In this document: one piece after another, positions 1 through 7,400 of the stretch | Layout: each line of letters starts with the position of its first letter | Position numbering within the stretch: position 1 is the first letter of the stretch | DNA from: an uncultured Clostridia bacterium | GTDB lineage: Bacteria; Bacillota; Clostridia; Christensenellales; UBA1242 | Reading direction: 5' to 3' | Length of the DNA: 27,619 nt | Assembly (NCBI GenBank): GCA_947623795.1 | Contig: CANQHS010000004.1 | Span: 1-27,619 of the forward strand | The notes under the pieces: model-generated | Told to the model about the DNA's origin: nothing | Databases searched by the model: none | Seen by the model: the letters and a program-made list of their open reading frames with translations, nothing else | Position numbers and translations under genes: made by a program

Positions 1-209
1 CTGTCGTTGCGGGCAACGTCAAAGCGGAAGTTTTCATAAGTTTTTTGCTGAACAATGCAGCCCAATTCTTTGAATCTATCAAATGTTCCGTCTGTGCTGC
101 CCGTATCCAGCACACAAACATAGTCCGCCTCTTTAACCGAATTGAACCAACGCTCAACAAATTTGATTTCATTTTTGCTTATTGCATAAACGCAAATTTT
201 CTTTTTCAT
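1..209 (-). CDS. Glycosyltransferase (GT2-like), N-terminal part only
   Basis: The gene reads leftward from an ATG at 207-209 and runs off the left edge, leaving 69 codons. The product starts MKKKICVYAISKNEIKF, continues with an E-R-W segment, and has a DTGSTDGT motif near residues 39-46 and an FRFDVARND segment at the end of the visible part. These match the start of GT-A fold family 2 glycosyltransferases, where the first beta strand plus the D-x-G-S-T-D loop bind the nucleotide-sugar. In this subfamily the 'RFDVARN' block follows. The protein probably transfers a sugar to a surface polymer or protein, but the acceptor cannot be told. No good Shine-Dalgarno site is visible upstream of the ATG. 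The C-terminal half, including any TPR repeats usual in this subfamily, is outside the window. Confidence 0.8.
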   Translation of the reverse strand, partial: MKKKICVYAISKNEIKFVERWFNSVKEADYVCVLDTGSTDGTFDRFKELGCIVQQKTYENFRFDVARND

Positions 210-286
210 ATTGTTATTTTATTAATCGCATAAAAATATTGTTAAAAAAGACACAAACTAAATTTGCATTATTAATTTGTTTTTGT

Positions 287-315
287 TTGTAAAAAATGCG
301 AAAATGAACTATAAT
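287..315 (+). promoter_or_regulatory. Candidate SigA promoter of the macrodomain gene
   Basis: A -35-like TTGTAA (287-292) is followed, after 17 bases, by a perfect TATAAT (310-315). The expected transcription start (6-8 bases after the -10) falls on the ATG at 322, so transcripts would have almost no leader. The match is visible in the sequence; activity is inferred. Confidence 0.5.
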
Positions 316-321
316 TTTGAT

Positions 322-1095
322 ATGGAAAATGAGAAAAACGAACAAGAATTAAAAGACGAATTGTTGGCGTTGCTGTTTAAGGACGCGGAATTGCCAATGA
401 AATCCGATTTAAGCGAAAAAGAAAAAGACAACTTTCTTCGTGCCTTGTTTTTGACGCGCGCGGAAGTGAGCGTGGAAGAAAAATTGTTGAACGTTCAAAA
501 TAAATATTGCCGCCTCAAAAACGAAAACGCGATTGAAAGAATAGACAACCTAAAATTTAAACACAACATCGCCTATTCAAAAAATATTTTAGATTTAGAT
601 TGCGACATGGTCGTTTTGATAACAGAAAATTTGCTTGAAAACATAAACGCTCTTGCCGCTAATGATTTAGACAATGATTTGATTTTGAAAGCCGGGCTAG
701 AATTTAAGGTGGAGATGCTAAAAACGCTCAACGCAAATGGCAGGCAAATTGATTTTGAAAATCCATATATTTTGCATGGGTATAATTTAAATGCAAAATA
801 TATTTCAAAAATAATTTTTAATAAAAAATATTTTAATTTAATTAATTTTTATGGAAAAAACATAAAAAAAGATGAAAATTTCATCAAATTTTTAAATATT
901 TTAAAAAATAATTTAAATTTAATATTCGAATTCGCAATTTCAAAAAATTTAAAATCACTCGGCTTTTGTTTCAATTTTAATTCGAACGGAAATGAAAATT
1001 TAGATAAATTATTTAATATCGCAAAAATTGAATTAATGAATTTTTTAATTCAAAAAAATAAAAAACTCAAATTAAAAATTATTTTTAATGATTAA
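322..1095 (+). CDS. Degenerate macrodomain protein (protein-ADP-ribose hydrolase-like), probably inactive
   Basis: A 257-residue protein if it starts at the ATG at 322; a TTG at 277 and an ATG at 304 are in frame but also lack a Shine-Dalgarno site. Residues 33-62 (LRALFLTRAEVSVEEKLLNVQNKY) resemble the N-terminal extension of zinc-dependent, SirTM-linked macrodomain hydrolases ('FRALCNVRPP...FLxxQDEYL'). Residues 89-100 sit where such proteins have 'D-A-I-V-N-A-A-N', and residues 152-160 (HGYNLNAKY) match the 'AYNLPSKYVLHTVGP' strand. Residues 205-245 match the last helix-strand-helix. The ADP-ribose-binding Asn-Ala-Ala-Asn is replaced by LITEN, the C-x-x-C/His zinc segment is absent, and the Gly-rich phosphate loop has become FNFNSNGNEN. 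So the fold may be kept but hydrolysis is unlikely. The last 100 codons are extremely rich in Asn, Lys, Ile and Phe, as expected of a decaying gene. The assignment is by remembered family sequence, not by a search. Confidence 0.6.
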   Translation: MENEKNEQELKDELLALLFKDAELPMKSDLSEKEKDNFLRALFLTRAEVSVEEKLLNVQNKYCRLKNENAIERIDNLKFKHNIAYSKNILDLDCDMVVLITENLLENINALAANDLDNDLILKAGLEFKVEMLKTLNANGRQIDFENPYILHGYNLNAKYISKIIFNKKYFNLINFYGKNIKKDENFIKFLNILKNNLNLIFEFAISKNLKSLGFCFNFNSNGNENLDKLFNIAKIELMNFLIQKNKKLKLKIIFND

Positions 1096-1098
1096 TTA

Positions 1099-1266
1099 TG
1101 TCACCCTGAGCGCAGCGTAGCGGAGTCGAAGGATCCCCCTGTCATTCTGAGCGAGTGAAACGAGTCGAAGAATCTCGTCCTGATTGGAGGATTCTTCCTT
1201 TGTTCTAATGACACGCCGCAGAGATACGCTCCACGCGTTCGCGTTGCTCACTTGGTCGGTATGACA
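1099..1266. repeat. Nested inverted cluster of TGTCA-ended intergenic repeat units
   Basis: Two units begin TGTCA on the plus strand, at 1099 (TGTCACCCTGAGCG) and 1140 (TGTCATTCTGAGCG). Both continue to a shared 'GAGTCGAAG(G/A)AT' block. Two more end in TGACA on the same strand, at 1213 and 1266, which makes a nested palindromic layout. An inner perfect arm pair, GAAGAATC (1167-1174) and GATTCTTC (1190-1197), would form a hairpin. The GC content is far above that of the flanking spacer. Elements of this 'TGTCATTCTGAGCG...GAAGAATC' type are widely scattered between genes in many bacterial genomes. They are probably non-autonomous mobile palindromes. Lying just after the stop of the macrodomain gene, the cluster could also act as its transcription stop. 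Confidence 0.75.
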
Positions 1267-1377
1267 ACATCACAAACTGCGCTATATCTCATTTGCTAGA
1301 CGCAAATTTCGTTTTTTGCTTGTTTGTTCCTTTTCCCCATTAAGAAGCAAATTCTTACGAGGACCCCATGTGAATTT
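1267..1377. other. Intergenic stretch with two small hairpins
   Basis: No gene is seen. A perfect 6-bp stem, TAAGAA/TTCTTA (1341-1346 with 1352-1357, loop GCAAA), and a weak CATGT/ACATG pair (1367-1371 with 1380-1384) are present. The second overlaps the stop codon of the minus-strand gene ending at 1378 but has no T tract. The block could be a remnant of the adjacent repeat element or a second repeat family; a genome-wide comparison is needed to say. Confidence 0.35.
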
Positions 1378-1839
1378 TTACATGAAGCGGTAGGTGTTTA
1401 TATTGCTGTTTTCTAGGGCTTTAGAGAGGCTAAGCAATATTTCGTTTGTGACAGATAGCGTGTTCAATGAAAATTGCTTAAAATATTCTTTTTGCTCAAA
1501 TTTGTGCCAAAAAATTAAATTTTTTTGCAAATTTACTATGTTTTTTAAAAAATTAAATAAATTTTTTTCTTTAATTTCATTTTTATTTATTTTAAAATTA
1601 AATGTGGAATTAAAATTTTCGATTAATTTTTCAAATTCATTTTTTGCAAAAATTAAACTTTCTCTTAAAATTTTATTTGATTGAACAATTAAAATTGAAG
1701 CGGAGTTATTTAAATCGATTAAATTAGAAAAAATTGAAAAAACTTTTTCATCTCGATTAAAAGAAATATTTTCGCTAAATTTATTTTCCAAAAATTTATA
1801 TTCTTCCTCGTTTAAAATCGGGAAATCGTTATATTCCAT
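1378..1839 (-). CDS. Hypothetical protein, 153 aa, Asn/Lys/Phe-rich
   Basis: Not recognised. The product is acidic at its N-terminus (MEYNDFPILNEEEYKFLE...) and mostly predicted helical, with no signal peptide, no membrane segment and no cysteine. Base composition is very AT-rich, like the 3' half of the macrodomain gene. It lies 46 bases after the next gene upstream on the same strand, so co-transcription from the promoter at 2517-2544 is plausible. There is no Shine-Dalgarno site before the ATG at 1839. A TAATAT (1847-1852, minus strand) lies 7 bases before it, but with no matching -35. The opposite strand also has a 96-codon open frame here; the minus frame is preferred because it is longer, in line with its neighbour, and has a more normal charged-residue content. 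Confidence 0.5.
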   Translation of the reverse strand: MEYNDFPILNEEEYKFLENKFSENISFNRDEKVFSIFSNLIDLNNSASILIVQSNKILRESLIFAKNEFEKLIENFNSTFNFKINKNEIKEKNLFNFLKNIVNLQKNLIFWHKFEQKEYFKQFSLNTLSVTNEILLSLSKALENSNINTYRFM

Positions 1840-1885
1840 ACCAAATATATTAAATTTTTTATTTTTTTAGAATGCTTTTGAAAAT

Positions 1886-2497
1886 TTAGTTAAGCGTTAG
1901 CTCGCTCATGTTGAGAGCGGTTGCGAAATCAATTCTGTCCCTATAAGTTTTTAAAATTCCATTGCGAGCAAATTCGTGCGAACGCTTGTGCATAATTTTT
2001 TTATGAAGGCTGGATTTGGAATTGTTCAGATTTCTTAAATATGTGTTGCTCTCCTCTTTAAGTTTTTCTTTGCAAGTTGTCTTTAAATGTTCAATTAAGG
2101 CGGACTTATAAGTTTCGCCAAAAATCAAATACATAAATTTATAGAAATCCGTGTCTCTTAGTAAGAAATTTCTTGCGTAGTTGTTGTCGTTAAAAAGTCT
2201 TCCGTGAACATCGATTTGAAAGTTTTTAACTTTAAGCCCGAAAACATAGGTCTTTTGAAAGCTTCCATTGACATATTTTTCCACAACCGCATCGATAAGG
2301 TCATAGTCGAACATATTGTTAATTTCTTGCGCGTTGTTGTGCGTGCCATAAATAAAATTGGGCTTGTTGGAAAGCGAAATTTGATATTCAACATTGCTTT
2401 TTGTCGCCAAAGTTTCGGCATATCCCGCCTTTTCTAAAAAAAATGCTAACAAGCACATCAATTCTTGTTTGTTTAATCTAAAATCTAAATTTTTCAT
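1886..2497 (-). CDS. Hypothetical protein, 203 aa
   Basis: Not recognised. The start at 2495-2497 (MKNLDFRLNKQELM...) is chosen because AAGGAGAG lies at 2504-2511 and a perfect promoter sits just upstream; an in-frame ATG at 2551 would lie upstream of that promoter's -35 and so cannot be used from this transcript. The protein is soluble, with mixed alpha/beta character. A Lys/Arg/His-rich C-terminal third (about residues 140-190, with KKIMHKRSHEF and KTYRDRIDF) suggests nucleic-acid or phosphate binding, but no named motif is present. It is probably expressed alone or with the 153-aa gene downstream. Confidence 0.7.
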   Translation of the reverse strand: MKNLDFRLNKQELMCLLAFFLEKAGYAETLATKSNVEYQISLSNKPNFIYGTHNNAQEINNMFDYDLIDAVVEKYVNGSFQKTYVFGLKVKNFQIDVHGRLFNDNNYARNFLLRDTDFYKFMYLIFGETYKSALIEHLKTTCKEKLKEESNTYLRNLNNSKSSLHKKIMHKRSHEFARNGILKTYRDRIDFATALNMSELTLN

Positions 2498-2516
2498 TTG
2501 ATTCTCTCCTTCCCAC

Positions 2517-2544
2517 ATTATAGCACCAAAAAAACATTTGTCAA
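2517..2544 (-). promoter_or_regulatory. Consensus SigA promoter for the 203-aa gene
   Basis: On the minus strand TTGACA (2539-2544) and TATAAT (2517-2522) are separated by 16 bases, both boxes being perfect. The transcription start would be near 2510, immediately before or within the Shine-Dalgarno AAGGAGAG (2504-2511), so the leader is very short. The -35 box lies only a few bases beyond the cysS terminator. Confidence 0.85.
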
Positions 2545-2550
2545 TAGGCA

Positions 2551-2576
2551 AAATAAAAAAGAGCTATTTGCTCTTT
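2551..2576 (-). terminator. Rho-independent terminator of cysS
   Basis: Read on the minus strand, AAAGAGC (2570-2576) pairs with GCTCTTT (2558-2564) around a 5-base loop, followed by a T-rich run. The cysS stop codon TAG (2564-2566) lies in the loop and second arm, so the hairpin overlaps the end of the coding sequence. Confidence 0.85.
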
Positions 2577-3952
2577 ATTATTTCATATTCATTTTTAGGT
2601 TTATCCAAAATTGTGTAGCCCAAAGCGGAAATTTCGTCCCTAAGTTTGTCGCTTTCGGCATAATCTTTATTTAGCCTTGCTTGTTTTCGCTTTTCCGCAA
2701 TTGCAATTATGTTTTCTGGAATAATTTCTTTTTCTTCTTTAACTTCGCTTAATTTTAACCCTAGAAAGCGGTCGAAATCCAGCACTAAATTATAGATATC
2801 TACGCTGTCCGGATGATTTTTTAGCGCGTCCCACACGACCGATAGCGCGAGCGGGCTGTTGACATCATCCGCAACGAAAGATGCAAATTTATTTTTGAGT
2901 TCGTCAATTTTTGCTTTTTCGATCGCGTTCTGTCCGTTTTTGTGCTTAATTAGCAATTTTTTAAGGTTGTTTAGGCTCTCTTTTGCGTTGTTTAGGGCTT
3001 CGAAAGTGAAGTTTTGCGGCTTTGAATAGTGCGCGGTTAGATAGAAATATCTTAAATCCATTGGCGAAAAGCCCTTTTCCTTAATTTGGGTTAGGGTGTA
3101 GATTCCGCCCGTGGATTTGCTCATTTTTCCACCATTGAACATAAGGTGTTCAAGATGGAACCAAATGTCCACAACTTGATGCCCGCATTTGGCGTAGTTT
3201 TGCGCAATTTCGTTCTCGTGATGCACAGTTTTATGCTCAACTCCGCCTCCGTGCAAGTCGATATGCTCGCCTAGAAATTTGTTGCCAATCGCGCTGCACT
3301 CGATGTGCCAGCCGGGGTAGCCAACTCCCCATGGGCTGTTCCAGCGCTGTATGTGATTGTCCTTTGCTTTGACCCACAAAACGAAGTCGGCGGGGTTGCG
3401 TTTGAACTCATCCACTTCAATGCGCGCGCCAAATTGCTTTTCGTTTTGATTCATGCCGCCAAGCGCACCATAGTTTGGGCATTTGCTCGTGTCATAATAC
3501 ACGCCATTTTCTGTAATGTAGCCATATCCATTGTCCAAAATTTGCTGAACAAAAGCGATTATGTCGTCAATAACACTCGTTGCTGGGCAGATGTGTTCGG
3601 GTGTTTCGATGTTGAGGTCCTTCATGTCGCGATAGCACAAATCCCAATAAAATTTTGCAATCTCTTCTGGAGTTTTATGCTCGCGCTTGCTTGCAACTTC
3701 CATTTTATCTTCGCCTTCGTCCGCATCGCTCGTCATGTGGCCAACATCGGTGATGTTCATAACATGATTTATATGATAGCCCAAGTATTTCACTGCGCGC
3801 CTAACAGAATCCATAACAAAAAATGCGCGCATATTGCCGATGTGTTGAAACCAATAAACGGTCGGCCCACAGAAATAATAATTAACCGTGTTGTTAATTG
3901 GCTTTAAGGCCTGCTTTTGTCTTGTGAGTGAATTATAAATTTTTAGTTCCAT
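2564..3952 (-). CDS. cysS: Cysteinyl-tRNA synthetase
   Basis: A 462-residue class Ia synthetase that charges tRNA-Cys with cysteine using ATP in the cytoplasm. The length is normal. The ATP-binding HIGH motif is HIGN at residues 37-40 and the KMSKS motif is at 276-280. The four zinc ligands that select cysteine are present: Cys28 (in YFCGPTVY), Cys219 (in WHIECS), His244 and Glu248 (in VHHENE). One local variation is that the block before the zinc site reads HGGGVEHKTVHHENE, whereas most bacterial enzymes have 'HGGGxDLxFPHHENE'. This form is shared by a divergent CysRS subgroup and should still be active. The start is supported by AAGGAA (3959-3964) six bases upstream and by a promoter at 3975-4003. 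It has its own terminator and appears monocistronic. Confidence 0.97.
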   Translation of the reverse strand: MELKIYNSLTRQKQALKPINNTVNYYFCGPTVYWFQHIGNMRAFFVMDSVRRAVKYLGYHINHVMNITDVGHMTSDADEGEDKMEVASKREHKTPEEIAKFYWDLCYRDMKDLNIETPEHICPATSVIDDIIAFVQQILDNGYGYITENGVYYDTSKCPNYGALGGMNQNEKQFGARIEVDEFKRNPADFVLWVKAKDNHIQRWNSPWGVGYPGWHIECSAIGNKFLGEHIDLHGGGVEHKTVHHENEIAQNYAKCGHQVVDIWFHLEHLMFNGGKMSKSTGGIYTLTQIKEKGFSPMDLRYFYLTAHYSKPQNFTFEALNNAKESLNNLKKLLIKHKNGQNAIEKAKIDELKNKFASFVADDVNSPLALSVVWDALKNHPDSVDIYNLVLDFDRFLGLKLSEVKEEKEIIPENIIAIAEKRKQARLNKDYAESDKLRDEISALGYTILDKPKNEYEIIKSK

Positions 3953-3974
3953 AATATTTTCCTTTTGCTTTTTT

Positions 3975-4003
3975 ATTTTATTATATATTTTTCATTTTGT
4001 CAA
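3975..4003 (-). promoter_or_regulatory. SigA promoter of cysS
   Basis: On the minus strand TTGACA (3998-4003) is followed after 17 bases by TAAAAT (3975-3980). An overlapping TATAAT (3980-3985) is a better -10 word but only 12 bases away. The leader would be about 15-20 bases and no T-box-like structure is visible, so tRNA-dependent control of this gene is not suggested. Confidence 0.7.
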
Positions 4004-4391
4004 GAAAGTTCAACCAAAATGCGGATTTGTTTTTTATTGATAAAAAATATTTTTTATTTAAAAATTTATTAAAATTTCAAAAAAAATTAAAAATTTAGGC
4101 TATTTTTTCAATTTTTTATTAATTTTTCATTAAATTTTTAAACTTTTTTATTTTTTTATTGAAATTATTTTTCATTTTATTTTTACTTAATCCACGCGAT
4201 ATTTTAATTTGTTTCTTGTATTTTAAATTTATTATTGCCGTTTTTTTATCAATATTGATTTATTCTTTATTAAAACAAATTTTAAGATTTGTTTTTGCAA
4301 TTTTAAATTTAATTGTGTTGTTTTTAAATTGTAAGCTAATTAATATATTTATTATTTTATAATAATAATTATAAAAAATTGTGATAATTAT
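4004..4391. other. AT-rich intergenic region upstream of the first giant gene
   Basis: About 390 bases almost entirely of A and T runs. No gene, strong hairpin or clear tandem repeat was seen. A 67-codon TTG-started plus-strand frame (4159-4362) encodes a Phe/Ile/Leu-rich string, but this is what such composition gives by chance and it has no Shine-Dalgarno site. Confidence 0.6.
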
Positions 4392-4420
4392 TTGATAATT
4401 AAATTTTAATGTGTTAAACT
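4392..4420 (+). promoter_or_regulatory. Candidate promoter of the first giant lipoprotein gene
   Basis: TTGATA (4392-4397) and TAAACT (4415-4420) are 17 bases apart; the -10 is weak. The start codon at 4469 has its own ribosome site AAGGGGA (4459-4465). The leader would be about 42 bases. In such AT-rich DNA other -10 choices are possible. Confidence 0.4.
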
Positions 4421-4468
4421 ATATCTAGAAAATTTAGCATTTTAGGTCGGATTGATACAAGGGGAAAA

Positions 4469-7400
4469 ATGACAAAGGTAAATAAAAAATATTTTGCACT
4501 TATATTTGTTTTGACACTATTTTGTGCCATCTTTTTTGGTTGCAAGCAAGAAGTTATCGTGCAAGGCGTAACTTTCCTAGACAAAGAAATTGTGCTCAAG
4601 GTGGGCGAAGAATTTTTGCCAAATGTGGAAGTATATCCAAGCTATTCGTCCGGATACACTTTGTCGAGTTCGAATCGCACAGTTGCCACCATCGTTGAGG
4701 GAAAGATTAAAGCAGTGGGCGAAGGCGTTGCTGTTATTCGCGTGCGAGCAAATGAAAATGACCTAATTGAAGATATAATGACTCTCAAAGTCCTTGCGGA
4801 AAGTGTGCAGATTCAAACACCAACGGTCGAGTTCAACAAGGATAGCCAAACGATATATCTTAACCCGGTCGAATTCGCTTCGAGCTACACTTTGAAAATT
4901 AATGACGATGAAATCAACTTGGGCAACTATTTTAGTTATTCGCTGAAACAATACGACATCGAATATGGCAACGCGTTCGACACAAAATTGAACGTTCAAG
5001 TTAAGGCAAATGCACCTACATATTCAAAAGCATATCTGAGTTCGGACTATTCGCAAGTTGTTAGCATCTATCAGGTGAAAGACATTCAAAATGCAAAAGT
5101 TGAAGGCGGGAAATTGACTTTTGACGCCAACCCAAATTTGAACTATTCATTTAAAATTGATGGCGAAAATTTGGTGGTTGAGAGTTTCACAAACGGAGTC
5201 GACCTAACAAATTTGGACGAAAAATTTGCGGGCACAAATGCAGTTTTGACAATCGAGGCGTATAAAGATGTGAGCGATGTAGACTATTTGAGTTCGGCAA
5301 AGGCGGAAATGCCAATTTATGTTTTGGATGTCCCTAAAAACATAACGCTTTCCGACACGGTTTTGAATTGGTCGAGCGTTTTAAATGCGGCAGAATATGA
5401 ACTATTTTTGGGCAGCGAAAAAGTTGCAACAATCGAATTGAATACTTTCAATCTGCTCTCGCTTGACGGAAATAAATATGATGAAATTTTGTCTGAAAAC
5501 GAGTTATCAATCACATCGGCGATAAAATCAAACAGCAAAAATTTAGCAAAAACAAAGAAAAAATCAACAATCCAAATTTCAAGAAAACAAACTCCAGTTT
5601 TGTCCGCAAATAGCAATATTCTTTCTTGGTCGGGCAGCGACAATGTTGAACTTAAACTTAGCTACGACGGGCAAAACAAAATTATTACGACCGCACTTAA
5701 TAGCTTTAGCTTGGACGATTTCGAGGGTGGAAAGGAATACGCTTTCACTATCAAAGCCGTTGGCGAAAAAGTGGGCGATGTGTTCTATCTTCCATCGTTT
5801 GAATCGGATGAATTTAAAATTACAAAACAAAGCGAAGTCAATTTAACTTATGAAAACATCAAAAACAAAATTTTGACATTTTCTTCGAACGAAACCGACA
5901 ACTATTTAGTGTATGTAGATAATATTGAAAACGCCTTTTCGGGCGAAAATGTTGGCGGGGAATACACAGTCAGTCTCGACCAAGAATTTGAAGCGGGCGA
6001 GCACACTTTGTATGTTCAACACCTTGGCAACAATCTTGAAATTTTTGATAGCAAAATAACATCGATAACTTTCTTCCAATTCGACGAAATTAAAAATAGC
6101 GACATTGAAATTAGAAATGGCGTTGCATCTATTGAACGCGGACTTTTCAATACAAATGCAAACATAACTTTTGTTGTTAAAAATAACGCGGAAGGCGAAA
6201 AGGAATTCGCACTAGGGGAAAGCGAAAACTCAATTTTGTTAGACAGCGAAAATGACGAATTTTTCTTGGCAGGAGAATATTCAATAGTTGTCAAAGTTGA
6301 GGGCGACAATTCAAAAGAATTTTCCGCTTCATCGGACACGCTTTCAACAAAAACTTTTGTTGTTTTATCCGCTCCAACTTTAACTCTAGCGGGCGCGGAC
6401 AGCACTGAGATTAGATTTACAAAAATCGACGATGCGGTCGAATATAAAATTTTTAAAAATAGCGAGGATGTGCATTATCTTGCGGACGGTGAAAACTTCA
6501 AGTTTGATATTGACCTAATGGATGGCGAAGGAGCGGAATTTAAGGTTCAATCTATAGGCGACGGGACAAACACTCTCAACTCAAAATTTTCCTCTCCGCT
6601 TGCCGTGCATAGATTGTTGGCGCCAAATGTTAGTTTCGATAGCGAAACAAACAAACTTGTTGTTTCAAACGACAACCTTGCGGACGCAGTTTTGGAAAAT
6701 CCATACACAACAACTCTGAACCTCAATCCGATTGACTACACAGCCGAACTGACATTAAATGAAGGCGAAAATCTTGTTGAAATCTACACCAATGCAAAGA
6801 GCGAATTTGGCTCAATAAGATACTTAAATTCAAGCGCAAAACAACTTGAAATTAAAAAGCTAAAAGCAGAATCGAATTTTGCAATTTTGGATAGTTACAA
6901 ACTAAAAATAACTTCATCCAACACGGACTCTCGCTGCCCACTTTATGTTGAAATTGTTTGTGGCGGCACTACATATAAATTTAGTGAGCAAGCGGGCGAA
7001 CTTGTTTCGAGCGAACAGGACATTCACTTGCCGCTTGAATATGAGGCTGATGGCATATACACAATAAGCTTGGAAAAGGACTATCTAAGTTTGATTCCAA
7101 CCGATAGCGCGTTTAATGTTAAAATCAAATATTTGCCATATGCTGACAATATTGCAAAGAGCGAATTTTGCGTGCAAATTGTTTCATTTTTGCAAAAAGC
7201 AACGCTCTCTCGCGACGGGCAGAATATTATTATTTCCAACTTAACCGCGACGGGCGATGTTGAAAATTATGCGCTAATGATAAACTCAACTTTTGTTTCT
7301 CTTCAAGACGCAGAAAAGATTGAAAATTCAATTGTTGTTAGCTTAGATAGTTTTGAGCAATATCTTGATGACGGAATAAATTCGATTCGCGCAATTGCAC

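Noticed and set aside
277..321. TTG start at 277 for the macrodomain gene
   Set aside because: No ribosome site, rare start codon, and the extra residues (MFLFVKNAKMNYNFD) do not match the family; the best promoter lies inside this stretch.
1394..1684. A 96-codon plus-strand frame rich in Phe, Leu and Lys
   Set aside because: Antisense to the longer 153-aa frame; no ribosome site, and the hydrophobicity follows from complementing Lys/Asn codons.
2498..2551. An 18-codon N-terminal extension of the 203-aa gene
   Set aside because: It would start upstream of the perfect TTGACA/TATAAT promoter that serves the gene, while the start at 2497 has a strong ribosome site.
3305..3907. A 200-codon plus-strand open frame
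   Set aside because: It lies wholly antisense to cysS, whose motifs are unmistakable.
3953..4020. A T-box leader before cysS
   Set aside because: The leader predicted from the promoter is only about 20 bases, too short for a T-box; no conserved T-box sequence is seen.
4159..4362. Small hydrophobic plus-strand frame of 67 codons
   Set aside because: TTG start, no ribosome site, and composition expected of A/T runs; no charge pattern typical of a membrane protein.
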